Source of the DNA: Lagopus muta
Taxonomy: Eukaryota > Chordata > Aves > Galliformes > Phasianidae
Reading direction: 5' to 3'
Assembly (NCBI RefSeq): GCF_023343835.1
Contig: NC_064444.1
Location: 8,609,219 to 8,673,218, forward strand
Length of the DNA stretch: 64,000 bases
This document shows positions 15,928-29,183 of this stretch, piece by piece. The translations under genes and the position numbers were made by a program. Within the stretch, counting starts at the first letter, position 1, and every line of letters begins with the position of its first letter. A model generated the notes under the pieces. The model made no database searches. It saw only the letters and a list, made by a program, of their open reading frames with translations, and was not told where the DNA came from.

Positions 15928-15956
15928 TTTATTATAACAGGAAATAATACTTTATT
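15928..15956 (-). promoter_or_regulatory. RRAD: Candidate RRAD polyadenylation signals
   Basis: Two AATAAA hexamers lie on the minus strand, at 15956-15951 and 15933-15928, about 600 nt past the RRAD stop codon. They are the first good pair seen downstream and would give a 3' UTR of roughly 0.6 kb. Closer non-canonical signals cannot be excluded. Confidence 0.5.
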
Positions 15957-16052
15957 ATAAAATCTGCATGTAAACAAGTAACAAATTAATTGAATAACAG
16001 GTAATGGAAGTGCAAATTAACTTCATAAACTGATATCTGTTCCATATTTAAC

Positions 16053-16068
16053 TATATATATATATATA
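16053..16068. repeat. Short (TA)n microsatellite
   Basis: Eight TA units in a row, in the likely RRAD 3' UTR. Confidence 0.85.
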
Positions 16069-16550
16069 AATATGTTTTCCTTCCATTCTAATGTGGTTCT
16101 ATTTCCTCCCATCCCACATTTAAATTTAAAAAGATTTATCATTGCTTACTTTATACTAAAAAGAGTGTACGAGCCTGCGTACAAGTTTAAATTTTGCTCT
16201 GCAAACGAGGCAAGTCTGTGGTGACACTTATCATCCTTTCTTATCTTTGCATCTCTGGTATCCACAGGAGAAGAGGATGTATGCAACATATATACATAGT
16301 GAAAATGTGGGCATGTCAAGCCACTTAATTAAAGTTAGTTCATTTACTTGTATATATTGAAACAAACCATTCATCAATGAAGCCAACATTGTAAGGTAAC
16401 TTCCAGACTTGCTTGTGCACCTTAAGGCAGTAATGAGAGTCTCAATTGATAAGTCATTGTTTTATCACCATGAGGGTCATCCATGTACTTCTCAACAGCC
16501 AAATGCTTGTTCACCTCCAACATGGCAACATCTGACCTTGCTGGAAGCTT

Positions 16551-19422
16551 CTAAAGCACAGATAAGTCATGGCAAGATTTAGATTTTGCTTTGAAAGCCA
16601 TCTTCTTGTTATTCTTTGCCACAATTCTCCCAAGAAATCGCTTTGCCTTTTTGCCTATGCTTTCTCTTCTTTTTGTGTTGGCCATTCTCCTGGCGTTGTC
16701 TTCTTTACTGTCTTTGCGAAGTCTGATTTGCCGAACAATACCTTCAAACAGGTCCTTGACATTATGATGAAGAGCAGCTGAGGTCTCAATGAACTTGCAG
16801 TCAAACACAACAGCACAGGCCCGTCCCTCTGAATGGAAAGAAAAGGGAGATGAGTGGAGACTGACATTTTCTCTTCATATGTTCTAGCAGGAAAAAAATG
16901 GGTTAGCTTAAAAAGAAAGTGTCTTCAACACCAAAGAGCTTTATTACACAGCAGTAAATTATATTTGCAGTCCTGGTTTTGTCCCCTTACTTTTCACTCT
17001 TTTGTTGTGGTGTGTTCAGAAATCTCACTTGACCAGCAATGCTGACTGTAAGGCAAAAATAGCCCTATAGGTAGACCATTCCACTATCATTTAAGATCTG
17101 TAGCTGATTTAAGGGAGGGACTTGATGCATGCTTGCTGTTCAATAGGAGAGACAGCGAGGTACAGAAAGAAGAGCTAGTTGCTGCTTCTTGTGGAAGTTA
17201 TTGAGCAATCAAAACCTCAGCCTTGCTGTAAGAAGTGAGAGTCTTCCACATCAGGCACAGATGAAGCTGATGCAGGTCAAAAGGTCAGGTCGGTATATAA
17301 ATTACAGCAGAGACCATAATGTTGCCAACTAATGGATTTGATTAGGACGGCATTCAAAACAGACAGTGCTGTGTCCCCAGTGTTCCAGGGGTAAACATGT
17401 AACCCTGGAACATTGCTGCATAGCAAGTTTCCATGTCCACCTCGTGGCCAGTAATGACAAAGCTGCCATCCTGAGTAAAACAATGTCACTTCTAGGACAG
17501 GTGAACTATGCACTGCCACCAGCCTGCAAAGAATGAGAATCTCCTGATGAACTCCAGTCAATTCCCTGAGCAGGCATTTAACACAAGAAGTATGCCAGAA
17601 CCAGACAGCAAGAAATGGTTCTTCAGCACCAAGACCACTATTCTTCCCAGGGGAAGGAAAAATAAATTTTAAATACATGAAATCAATACTTGGCAGTTGT
17701 TACTGTACTCAGTTGCTGAAATGCACAATGGAACAGAAAATTCTCACTGACCACAGCTGTGGATGACATACAAAAAGCCTGTATGAGCCTAGTGTCTCCA
17801 CCTCACCTCAAACGTGATGGAATCACTTCTAGAGGATTGGGCTGTACTGTTACTGTGGGATCACCATCAAAGACTGCCTGGCTTCTATGACGTGGCACTC
17901 CTGTCCCTTATGTAGGCTATCAAATCTTGAGACTAGCAACTGTGCAGTAAAACTCCACAGCTTCAGCCTTGTAGCTCTGAAGCTGTGTGCTTCCTGTACT
18001 GCAGTTCAGAGCCCAGCTCTATGTATGAGTCTTCCCTCAGTTTTCCATGGTCCCCAGTGTGAACCAGCTGGCTTGATTTCTCTGGTGTGCCTCCAGTCAT
18101 ACATTTTTCTACCTCAAACCCGGACCAGCTCTGTTGATTACGATCCTCTGCTGCCTTTGCTAGTAATAATTTAGACATTCTTATATAAATGAATAGTTTC
18201 TTACCATCGACTGAGACTTCCCGAGACCTGACCAGGTCACTCTTATTGCCCACAAGAATAATAGGAATGTCTTCTGTTTGTCTTGCTCTTCTTAGTTGGA
18301 TCCTTAGTTCAGAGGCTTTTTCAAAACTAACTTTGTCTGTCACTGAATAGACAATGATGTAGGCATCTCCCATCTTCATGCAGTGGTTCTGGAGCCATTG
18401 GCTGTCATCCTAAAACAAAAGGAGGCAAATAGATTTACTGCATTGAAAAAGATATTTGACACTGTCTAGTTAACGATTTAAGTATTGTGAACACCTGAAA
18501 GATACTTTTGTTAGCTTTATCTATTTACAAACAGCAAAAGTAAACCAGCCTACAAGAAGTTTTCTTAAAATCTTACTGTTTCTAGAAATAATACCAGGTC
18601 TGCACCAATCGGATCATCAGTCTCTAATTTTACAGGAATTCCCCAGGGCTGCCAATGTAAGCTTTATTCAAAGCACTGAGGGATTCGCAGCCCAAGCCTA
18701 GCCTAGCTTCTGAACTGCTTATCTAGCTACGAGAAATAATTGCAAAGCAGAATAAAGGCAGCATGATTTCCTTTCAATGCTATGCATCCGACAATAAGTA
18801 GCCAGACAGAGCCGTTCCATCGCTACATGTTTTTGGAGTAAACCGCCGACTGCTCCATAAAGAAAAAGTATCTTCGAGCTGCAAGTACCTGTTCCCAGAT
18901 ATCGAACACCACGAGAGACGCTTCTTCTCCATCGACCATAATCGATCTGTCGTACGTGTTTCCTGGAGGAAAGACAGTGCTCGTTAAAGCGCCGTCACCC
19001 CGCGCCCGGCCGCCCACCGCGCCCGTGCCGCTCCGGACTGGGAGCCTCGCACCGCCCGCGCCCTCACCGGCTTCCTCCGCCTCCGCGCCGTCCTCTACGC
19101 CGCCGAAGATGCGGGCCAGGCTGGTCTTGCCGACGCCGTGTTCGCCCAGCAGGATCACCTTGTAGAGGCTGCTGTCCGAGTCGCTGCCCGAGGAGATGAC
19201 GGAGTCGGAGGAGTCGGAGGCCCAGCTCTCCCGGTGCGCCTCGCCGGGGCTGTACGAGGTGCAGCGCACCAGGCCCGACAGCTCGTCCTGCGGCAGGGCG
19301 GCCCGCAGGTCCCGCTCGTCCACCGGCATGCTGCGCCGGTGCAGGTGCTGGTGTGCGGAGAAAGGCATGCTGCCGCGCCGCTTGTCCAGGTAGCGCAGCT
19401 TGTCTCCGCGGTTCAGAGTCAT
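16551..19422 (-). CDS. RRAD: RRAD, RGK-family GTP-binding protein RAD
   Basis: Four coding exons on the minus strand: 19422-19068, 18962-18889, 18409-18205 and 16828-16551. All introns are GT-AG, phases agree, and the sum is 912 nt (303 aa; human RAD is about 308). RAD is a Ras-like protein of the RGK group that binds the beta subunit of voltage-gated calcium channels and reduces their current; it also binds calmodulin and 14-3-3. Visible are the N-terminal HRRSMPVDERDL block (about residues 28-39), a Ser/Asp-rich stretch (68-85), the P-loop GEHGVGKT (93-100), the family's unusual G3 motif DIWEQ in place of DTAGQ (139-143), NKSD (198-201), ETSA (226-229) and the terminal RGK signature KSKSCHDLSVL (293-303). 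The long basic C-terminal extension before the signature fits membrane and calmodulin binding. The start is the first ATG after the 5' UTR acceptor and matches the conserved MTLN beginning. Nothing looks broken. Confidence 0.97.
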
Positions 19423-19434
19423 GGGGACGCCGGG

Positions 19435-19523
19435 CTGCGAACGTGGAGGAAAGAAGAGCCGTCAGAGCCCCGCGCTCCGGTCCCGCGCCGCCGGGGAGCG
19501 CCGCCGGATCCCGCTCGCCTTAC
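19435..19523 (-). other. RRAD: Intron within the RRAD 5' UTR
   Basis: On the minus strand a good donor (GAG|GTAAGG, intron from 19523) and an acceptor (TTCGCAG, ending 19435) frame an 89-nt GC-rich intron that ends 12 nt before the start codon. This makes a short non-coding first exon, consistent with the five-exon layout I recall for mammalian RRAD. Transcript data would be needed to confirm it. Confidence 0.6.
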
Positions 19524-19586
19524 CTCGCCGCACGGAGGGAAGCCGGGAGGGATTCCCCGCGAATGCCGCTGCCGTCGCCGCCTCGC

Positions 19587-19598
19587 CTCTATTTATGG
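19587..19598 (-). promoter_or_regulatory. RRAD: Candidate RRAD TATA box
   Basis: The minus strand reads CCATAAATAGAG inside otherwise very GC-rich DNA. The ATAAATAG core is TATA-like and would place transcription start near 19560, just before the non-coding exon. With its leading CC it also resembles a degenerate CArG box, plausible for a muscle-expressed gene. This is motif reading only. Confidence 0.5.
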
Positions 19599-19924
19599 CT
19601 GTGCCGCCCGGCCCTCCCCGCCGTGACGCGCGCCGCGCGGCTGCCTGCCGGCGCCCGTGGGCTGCCGCGTCCGCCCACGGAGCCTCAGCGCGCGGCGAAG
19701 CGGCACGGCGCGGCGGGGGCGGGGAGCCCGGCGCGGGGAGCCCCGGCGGGGGCAGGCCCCCCCTCGCGCCCCCTCCTCCCCAGAAGGAGCCGCCGGTGCC
19801 CTCCGCGACGGGAAGGGAGGGGAACCCCGCGTCGGAGGGAACCCCGGCCGTGCCCGGCCCCGCCTGGGCTTTGCTTTCCCGAGGCTGCGCTGAGGGAAAA
19901 CTGAACACGGGGCTGGCGATGTAC

Positions 19925-22084
19925 GCGGGTCTCCTCGGCTCGTGGTGCCCTATGCCGTGGCTCAGGAGCCGTACTGTCTACAGTATTGTTGGGAAGAACG
20001 TTTGCAAGCGTGCAAAATTGTCATAGCTTCGTGCTTGGATTACTTAATGTTCAGGAGAGGGTGCGGGGAGAAGCCCCCGTGCTAGATGCTGTGACGGCAC
20101 GATACAAACGCTTGCTGCGTGCCGCGTTAACGGTTTCAGAAGCTGATTTAAAACATAAAGGTCAAATTCTTCCCTCGATTTCACCTGAGCAGCAAAAGTG
20201 AGGCTGTGAAGGTTTTATCTTAAGTAGCACAGTCATTACCGTGTGATCAAGTGAGGAAAGGGCCGAGCAGATAGCTACGCTGGCGTGCTGAATGGCTCAC
20301 CGCAGCACCGTGCACACAGTTTATTGTTTTCTTAGCAACCGCGACGCGGTGGACATCTTACAGCCAAAATAGCCCTGGCTCCAGCTCCCAGAAGATTACA
20401 GCCTGGTCAGTGCGGGAAAATCCCTGTGACTTGGTGTAGGGACCGTTGCCATCAGATTAGTGAATGCTTAAGGTAATAAATCAGCTGCTGAAATAAGGTT
20501 AAAGAAGGCAAGGAGATAGGGAGCTGATGGAAAGTAATAAATGGACGTAGAAATCAGGTAAAGGAAAGAAGGTCTCTGGGCTGAGCTGAGCAGTTGCATG
20601 GACAATAAAATACTACACAGCAACTGAGAAACATCTTTTCCTTATAATGTCCACTTTGTGAGGCTACTCAACTGCGACAAGAGAAACACATAACTGCTCT
20701 AAAGGGTCTGGCTCCAGGAAATAGATGTTTTTTTTCCTATGAAAGCAAGTGCATGTTTTCTTATTTTCAGGAGCTAATTATAACTCCAGTCCATGCTCTT
20801 GGGATGGCTTTGACCGCTTTGCCCTGATAACTGCAGTTTAAAGTGTTAATGTGGCAGTTAAAGATCACGGAGTGCTTGCAGCGCTCTCAGCCTGTCCCTC
20901 AGAACAGCACCGAAATAGCCGCGTCAGTTCCAATCGTCAGTCTGGTTGTTAGAAGCGGTGAGTGCTTCAGTGAAATGAACAGAACACATTGCCGTGGTTT
21001 ACATTTTAAATCATATTTAAACAAATTAGCAATAGCATTTGAAATGCATGTTGGTTACTTAATTTGGATAATCCGAAATCTAGCAAACCGCATCAATTAA
21101 TCTGTGTTTTTACGCAGCCAAGTAGGTAAATATACTTCCAGAAATGTTTTTTCTTCAGTTAACTTTTAAAAAACTGAATATTTCTGCCAAAAATTCTCAC
21201 CTGGAAATACTGAGTGGTTTAATGAATTTTTTGGACCAGTCCGTCCTGCTGGCTTCACTGTGTGTCAGGGCCAAATTTTAAAAGCTGGAATATAAAGTGG
21301 GGATATTTTATTTCTTTTCTGTGTGTAAGAAGGAAAATCTGGGGGGCATCAGAACTAAAGATACTGTGCTGCTTCTGTGGCATGTGTAGCATTACTGATC
21401 GAAACCTAGCTAAGAAACAAGAGCCATTTTTTATTCCAACTCTTTTGATGAATATCGTGAATGTTTTAATGATGTAAATGCAAGATAGAGCCCTCACAAC
21501 CAAAACTAAAAATAAAACTAACAAAACAACAAAAAGAACAAGAAAGGCATATGAAAATGCTAAATAAAGACTTTAAAAGAACAGCATTTCAGCAGGAAGA
21601 GTGTTTGAAAATAGAAAATACCTTACAAAAGTTCAGGACCACGTGGCAAATGTTTTGTTTTGTGCCAGCAGCCAGGTACAAGGAATGAATTAATGGTTAC
21701 AGAATACCATCACAGTTACAGGATACTACTGGGATCTGGCACTGGGTTCTGTGAATCATCCTTCAGCAGAAAGTGAGATGGCCTTGGATTAGGTCCCTGA
21801 GGCTTCACTTATTCCTAGAGGGATGACTGCAAGTCATCTGGAGGAGTGCGGTGCCAAGGCGGTTAGGGCTGTTCTTACTGTGTAGAACCAGAGAGGGAGG
21901 GATCACAGGGGTCACGTAGCTGCTTTATCTCCCTTGATCCTAATAGATCCAGCTATTTTGTGAAGTTGGAAGGAATTAACAGATAATTCAGGTTCATCAC
22001 TTGAGACATGTAACATGCTCCTTCACACAGCATGTAATTCTGTTTGTTATTCGCTATTGCTATGTATATATATTCCTGCACATT
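19925..22084. other. Intergenic DNA upstream of RRAD, nothing recognised
   Basis: The RRAD CpG island grades into ordinary AT-rich sequence. No coding-like frame, repeat family or RNA gene was recognised. Confidence 0.55.
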
Positions 22085-22137
22085 CCTGGATGATCTTGAA
22101 GGTCTTTTCCAACCTTGGTGATTCTATGATTCTATGG
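22085..22137 (+). mobile_element. CR1 LINE 3' tail fragment
   Basis: The sequence reads GGATGATCTTGAAGGTC and then TTTTCCAACCTTGG, ending in ATTCTATG repeats. This is the characteristic 3' terminus of avian CR1 elements. Only about 50 bp remain recognisable. Confidence 0.85.
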
Positions 22138-23032
22138 TACTGCAGCACGTAATGATTTTGGTGGGATGCATCTGAGACTACACAGACCCAAGAAGCTGAT
22201 TTAAATTTCTTTGATGGACTTTCAGACCCTCTCCTTTATCACCTGCCCTCCATTTCCACTAACACAAGATTCTACTTCTAACAAATAGTAACTAATTTAT
22301 TTTTATGTAAAAGAAACCCTAATGTCTTGTTTTTCTATTTTTATTTTCCACTGAACTAGCTGCTGCTGGTCTAAGGTATGCTTTAATTAAAGAGTGCTTC
22401 TGTCACATACTGTACTTCATATTTTTAGTAAGCCTAGTGTTCATTATATATTGAAACGGAAACAGGAAATTTTACATAGAGCCAGGCCTGGAGTCTATCA
22501 GTGCTGAAGGTAAAGGTCTGCTCCAGCCTGCATGGTAGATTGGAAGTACTCCGAATTGAGGTTATCACTGTAGCAGTGCTACCATCTGTGGTTCATGAGT
22601 CCCAGGTGGTTCTTGAGCCGTTCAGTGTTTATTCCCTGCAGCAGCCACATCATAGCGAGCAGCAGAGCTGCAGTCAAGGACCACTGTCTATCCAGGTCCT
22701 CAGTGTGTGAGGAGGGAATAAGTTTCAATGAAAGCAACAAGCAAATTCTGCTGAGGCCAGAAGCACTGGGTTGTCCTTGGTGCCAGGCACCCAGTTTAAT
22801 TCCATTCTAACTACCAGAGTGTTGTGGGATCCTGGAGGAACCACTGGAGTCTCTGATTTTTGAATCAATCCAAAATATTCACTTTGTATGTAAGCTCTCT
22901 AAAAACGGATAACATTTTGCTTCGTTTAGTTTCCCTTCATCCTTGTACAATTTTCATTTTTATTATTTCAATTGCCCTTTATTTAAGGTGCCTTTTCTTT
23001 GTTTACGGTTGTTAACTGTCCAGTCTCTTTGT

Positions 23033-23105
23033 ATCCCTCTCCCACGCCTCTCCTCTTTCCTTTCTCCTCATTCTTTCTTCTTCTTCCTTTCCTTCTTTTT
23101 CCCAT
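23033..23105 (+). repeat. Polypyrimidine tract
   Basis: Roughly 70 nt consisting almost entirely of C and T (imperfect CTTT/CTTC units). It is a low-complexity tract and not in a splice context I recognise. Confidence 0.8.
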
Positions 23106-26100
23106 TAATTCTGTAGCTTTTGAGAAGCATTAGTATGCGTTTTTAGTGCACTCTCTTGGCCTCAGTACTTTTCATCATATGGAAGATGTAAAACATGCAG
23201 TATGATCCTGTAGTTCTAGTTATTTGTTACTGTGATAATAAAGCTTGTGCTTGGTGTTTCTTTTTGCTATGCTAGATGTGGAGTGCATTTTGTTTAAATG
23301 ACAAGCACGACTTTGCAGGGGGTGCAGTCAGAACACATAAGAACACATAAATTGGTATCTACGCACTTTCCCTTCAGATTTTCAGGTGGAAAAGCAGAAT
23401 TTTGGAGGAAGAATAAACTGTGATTCTACCTCATCAGTGTTTATTCAAGGTTAAATGCCATGTTATAAATTGCATTTATAATTTTTACATCAAATGATTA
23501 TTTCCACTGAATTCTAGCTTTTGTTTTAGTTGTTGTCTTACATTGGAATAGTTTCCCACTTGTTATAAATAATAGAAGTATTCTGAAAAGACCGAAGACT
23601 GGATAAGCAGAGTGAGGCTTGGGAAAGTATTGTTCTCAGTTTGGCTCTATGCTGGAAGCTGTGTGTTTCTCTTCTTCTTACTTTTCAAGTCATCTGCACT
23701 GCCTCAAGTCTAATTAATCAGCCATTATGTGGGTGAAGTTATTTCTACACAAACTGCAGAGATATCCACAAAGGTCTGTTCTTGCCAAGTTACAGGAAGC
23801 ATTACTCCTGCAGAAGCCTGAGTCTGGCTACCTCCCAAATACCTAGACTAAAAAAGAAATAGCAGCTGTTATTATTATTTTAATTACAGAACTGAGAAAC
23901 TTAGGCCAGTGGGAGAAGAGACAGAAGCAGTGGTAGGAAATGTGGTTTGCATTACTTTTTTAACATAAGCAAGATAAAAACAGCTACAGGGAAATGAAGA
24001 AAATACTTTTTCTTTATCCTGCTCTTTGTACAATAGTGCACACATGGCCTAATTTTTTTTTTCTCTGCACATCCCTGTGATTTTACACACACTAATATTG
24101 TGTGCTGAACAGATACGCACACCTGGTTCTTTTTGTGTGTTTTACATACATAAGTATTAGGCCTTTCATGTAGTATATGGTATATTGCATTACCTTGCCG
24201 TTAATCTGCAGTGGTGCAAGAGTAGACTGCAGTTTGAACTGTACAAATGGTTGTATCAACAGTGGAGCTTTCAGTCTTAGCATTGATTCCTTTGTCTGCA
24301 AGCCCAATGAATGCTTCATCTGTACTGAACCTGCATTTACACATTCCCAAGGCAGGGCCTTCCCTTCGGCCAAGGAGCCGTGCTTATTCTCATAATTACT
24401 CTTGCATTTAACACAGCTGATGTCTTTTACTGGGTAGAGGTAGCCATGTGCTGGGGCTGCAACAGTGAGATGTGAGAAATGCAAGCTTTGGGGTCAGTGG
24501 AAAACAACATAGTGTAGAGAGCTCACTTCTAGTGGCAGGGGGAAAACACAAAGAGAAACCTAAATAAACCCAGTTATTATATCTGTAAAATTAATCCCAA
24601 CTTGGTTCCTGTAGCAGAAATGCTGAGTCACAGCCTGAAGCAGTGATTGAGCACCTGGTGGGAAGGCAGGGCCAACCCAGGGGAGCTCCGTGCATGCAGT
24701 GCACCTGAGTGACCAGAAGGGATGGAGCCAGGATGCAGCCCTTCCCAGCCCTCATTTAAGGGTTGGCAGTGGGGATGAGGGTTTCTTGCTGGAGATCCCT
24801 GCCTGTCTGAGGCCTTCTGAAGGTAAACAGATTCTTTCCTTTGTTTCTGTGCCCGCTGCTGAGGAAGTCCTCACTTGCTGCAGCCCAGGACCTTGCTGCT
24901 CTGCTGCCACTGCTGAGCTTTCTGTCCTGTTACAGTTCCTTTCACAGTTACTTAGTTTCCTTCCAGCTCCAGACCAGAAATTCTAAAGCTCACCCATCAG
25001 GACTACAAAAAAATATGGTATTGTTTGTATTTTTAAATGTAGAAGCATAGAATGGATGAACTTTAAATCTGTTCCTTTTGGAGTAAATACCTCTGTCTTT
25101 CTTAAATGAAAGAGTGTAAAAAATAATTTGGGATAGGACTGATTGGAAATGTGCTTTGTGTCCCCGCTGTCCTGAATTTCTCACTGCTTTGAGTAATCTC
25201 AAAAGCTTCCAGTACTGTATGATCTTCATGATAGCTGAGCCAGGTGAATCACCCGTCTGAAAAAAAAAGTTGCACAAGTGGCGTATCTAATTTCATTTTT
25301 CCCTATACAGTTCATAGCCCCTTTTTGACAAAGTGCGCCACAGTACCAAGAAATTACCCTGTTCCAATATACTGGGGAAGAGATGGGCCGTCCATCCGTG
25401 GCTGGAATGCTAAATATCTTGTTACAATTCCTGTGGGATGTATACTCTTCAGTGTGGATTTCAGAGACCCCTTTCACAAAATATCTGGAAGTCTGATACT
25501 GTGAAAAAGCTTCTGAATTTACACATTGCAACAGAAGCTGGTTTAAAGAGCGTGCAAAGTAAATGGCTGGTTGTCCTACTGAGAGGTACGTAGTGGTAAG
25601 GAAGCAATTTGCAATGTAAGATTTATCATTTACCAGCAGTAGCTCTTGGCAAGGGGAATGAATCTATTTACAATAACAAATTAAAGGAGTTGTACTGGGT
25701 CAGACTCAACTTACATCCAGTTTCCAGCAGTCAGCAGCTGATATCTGAAGAACTGCCAGTAAGGACATGATAAGCAGTTAAAACTGCACCCGTATGCCTG
25801 CTATGTATTCCCACTGTTCAGAGGCTGCTGATGCATTTTTTTTTTCTATATGTATTTCTAATTGCTTTTAAGCCATGTAGAATTTTTATAACCTGCAACA
25901 CCCCCCTGTTACTGTATTGTAAAGTAAGAGTGTAATTTTTTCCTGCATACGCATAATGATTTTATATTTTCCTTCAGAAATTGCCTCTCAGCTGAGAAAT
26001 CTCATGTATTCAGTCACTCATGTAAACCTTTTGCTTAATTACTCTTCTCTGAATATTTCCTACTTCCAATACATCTTTTTAGAAGTGAGGGGACCAGAAA

Positions 26101-29100
26101 TGCAGATTATTCAAATTGCAGGTCACTGTGGATTTATGAGTTGGGAAGAGATACTTTCTAATTTTGTTTAGACCTGAAAATTCCTAGCATCTACTTACTC
26201 TTTTTCAATTAAGCATTAAGTAACATTTTCACAGACCTACTGTAGTTCTCTTTTGTTGAGGAACTAATGTTTAATAGCCAGGAAATTGGGTAGAAAACAG
26301 CCTAAAGCTGCCCATGGCAACCCACAGAACCCATTTATTCAATATGCCCACAGAAGAAAGTCTTCAAAAGTTGCTTGTTGGCAGGCATCTTCCACTTAGT
26401 ACTGCAGAAAAGTCACAGACACTTGTAGAAGGAAAAGCATATTTGTAAGGGAATACTTTTCTGCAGCAAGAGATTACAGTGAGGGTGCCATGAGCGTGGC
26501 AGACTGCATCAGGGATGAAGCATTAGTTACGTTCGGTACACTACAGAGGTATCAAGAAGACTTGGGGATATGGAGGCTTAAAATCTGGATTATATCTAAG
26601 TAGTGAATAATCCCAAATAAAATCACTGTATTACAGATGCTTCCATGGATGTGGCAGGTGAACAAAGAAAAGTGTCCTTGCAATGAAAACCCCAAAGTAG
26701 GAGCAGGCCTGTGGTCCTCTCTGGAAATAAACAACACACTTGCCATGCTGAGTCATGTAGATCTGTCACCAAAGAAAAGAGGTAAGGCAGAAATTTATAA
26801 TGTTAGTGACCATGTGAAGTGAAACTTTAACTGTGCTGCCCTCTTCTGTGTATAAGATCAGGAAAAGGACATGAATTTTTAAATCTATATTTTCTTACAC
26901 AGAAATATAGTTTTGTGTCTGAATGTGCATTTTATAATGCTTAGAGTAGCTGCATCTTGTATGAGGCTTCTGGTAGGGACTGATGGTGACCAGTCGTAAA
27001 ACACAGCTGCCCTTTTGCTTTAGGTAGTGAAACCTGATCTTGTTTACCATGTAGGGATAACTCAGTTTCCTTTTCACTTCAATGTGGAAAAAGCTTGAAG
27101 CCAAGGAAAAAACTCTCACTCCTGGAAAAGATTTATGAATTTGAATTAGAAAGGCTTTACGCTTCTTTGTAACCTGGTGCAGAATGTATGGTTGTCTTCT
27201 CCTGTGGTGAGTGATCTCATGGAATCATTAATGTAAAATGTGTAGGAATTTCCATGTGAAAGATTCTATCATCTGTTCCAGGAGAAACCCAGAATTTGTA
27301 TGGCTGGAATGCACTTCTGTATAACAACAGTAAAAGGCTTTCTTGTAAGTGTCTCATTTTCTGCTTTGCCTCTGCTGCTATTTAGGATAATCCTATGAAG
27401 ACCTCCAACATGCTTATGGTAAAGATAAACTAGAATTGCATGGACTTTGTTATTCTCACTTGTCAAAATTCTTTCTAGTCTTTCTCTTGGGAAAAACAGT
27501 AATAATAATAAATTTCATTGTATGTCATTTTCTCTCCAAAGGTGTAAAATGATCAGCCCTAACTAGAGCAAGTGAAATCAAAACTCCAGTGCTAAAATTC
27601 ATTCAGTCCTGGCTAGTCCCATATCAACCTATATCTAACTAAACCCAAATTGTTTTCAGTGAAGCAGATAAGATGAATGGAAGAAAACCAATTTCTTACT
27701 ACTCTCAGGTGAATACCTTGGTAGCACAGCCAGTGAATACCATGTACTGGAATCTTTGGAGAGGCAGCAGCAAGCTGTGTTGCTGGTCATGCTGGGAAAA
27801 TGCCTGAGAATTATTGCTCGTGCCCTCAATCTCTACATGTCTCATGCCTGGGGGCAGAGTTCCCTGTTAGAGTTGTCTTTGACAGATATATTACAATAAA
27901 AATCTTTGGGTCTTAGGCATTTTAAGAGGCCAGTCTTAATTTTCTAAATAATCAAAGCTACCTATATTCAAAGAAGAACTTGGTGATCACCCCTTTGCTA
28001 ATGAAATTCAGCAGTCTCTGCCTTTCATGGCATTTTTCCTGTTCCACAGTTTTGGAAATGAGTGCAGAATCAGGCCTTGACAGCCTTTTCCCTTCTCCAA
28101 GCTTACTCATAGCAGTAATTAGCATTAAAGAGGTTTCACGTCAAAAGCAGCAAGTCTGTGATTTCACTTCCTGCTCACTCATCCAGGGCTATGAGGTGGA
28201 AATGATCTTTATTCAACAATTAATTTAAAAACAAAACAAAACAAAAACCCACCATGATGAGTATAGTAAACAGCATTTCTTCAAAGGCTCTTCACATTCA
28301 CTCTACCCTCTGCATAATCCTTCTTTCATAATCTTTACCAAAGAAAGGGCTATATATTTGCATTACTCCTCTGCTCAAGCACATCAGCACCACCAGAATA
28401 ATTTAGATGAACTACAGCCTTCTAAGGTAACAGCAGCATGTAGCTAGGCAACCAAAAAGAATATAGTATTTTTTCAGGAAGGAGGGCTTTCCTAGATGAT
28501 CTCATACGGATGCAGTGCTCTTTCCCTTATAAGAAGAAAACTGCTCATTGGAAAAATGAGTCTATCATCCTGTCATCATCAAGTCATATCGATGTATAGG
28601 CTTCTGTTGATGAACTGGCAAAGAAAATAACGATGCATTGTATGCCGTGTCTATTTATTTCTCTATATTTGTTAAATATTTGTAATTTCATTTATGAAGG
28701 CTAAAAAACTGAAATGATTTTATGGCAGATTTCATTAACCACAATCCTAATTAGAATTGAATGCTTCAATAATTACTAAGTCAGCTGAAATAAATTGTGT
28801 GTCACTTCAGTAGGAATTGTCAGCACTGAAAAGGAGATTTTGCTAGTGGAGGAGGCACCTGGTTATGTGTCCTGTCTATGTAGTGACAGAATGGTTGTGA
28901 GTGGTGCACACTGGTTTTATGAGTCTGAAGGGGTTCAGGTAAGGGAAAACAAAAAAAAATTGATCAGGACTAACAGGGGCAGCACAGGCACTATTTGCCT
29001 TCGTACCCCAAGCAGACAGGCAGGACTAGCACCTCCCCATCTGACAGGCGCAGTCACCTGCTGGGTGAGGACAAAGTGGGAACTCTGGATAAAAACGTTT

Positions 29101-29167
29101 GCCCGATACTCAGTAGCGCTTGTGCTGGTAGGATCGCAGGACAGCCGCTGACCCCCGTGAAATCATA

Positions 29168-29183
29168 GCACCATCTGCTGGGG
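29168..29183 (-). promoter_or_regulatory. CTCF-like binding motif
   Basis: The minus strand reads CCCCAGCAGATGGTGC, which fits the CTCF core CCASYAGRKGGC with one mismatch (T for the last C). It lies between the RRAD and CIAO2B/esterase domains, where an insulator would be plausible. Identified by motif only. Confidence 0.35.

Larger units (their letters stand above)
18985..19900. promoter_or_regulatory. RRAD: CpG island over the RRAD promoter and first coding exon
   Basis: Dense CpG and very high GC content cover the promoter, the 5' UTR and coding exon 1, dropping sharply to AT-rich DNA on both sides. The several long frames readable here on the plus strand are by-products of GC richness and antisense to RRAD. 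Confidence 0.85.

Noticed and set aside
17277-17678. 133-codon minus-strand frame
   Set aside because: It lies inside the third coding intron of RRAD, without splice sites that fit or recognisable domains.
19138-20026. Long plus-strand frames of 160-210 codons
   Set aside because: They lie antisense to the RRAD first exon and promoter in a CpG island, where stop codons are scarce. The translations are Arg/Ala/Pro-rich with no family resemblance.
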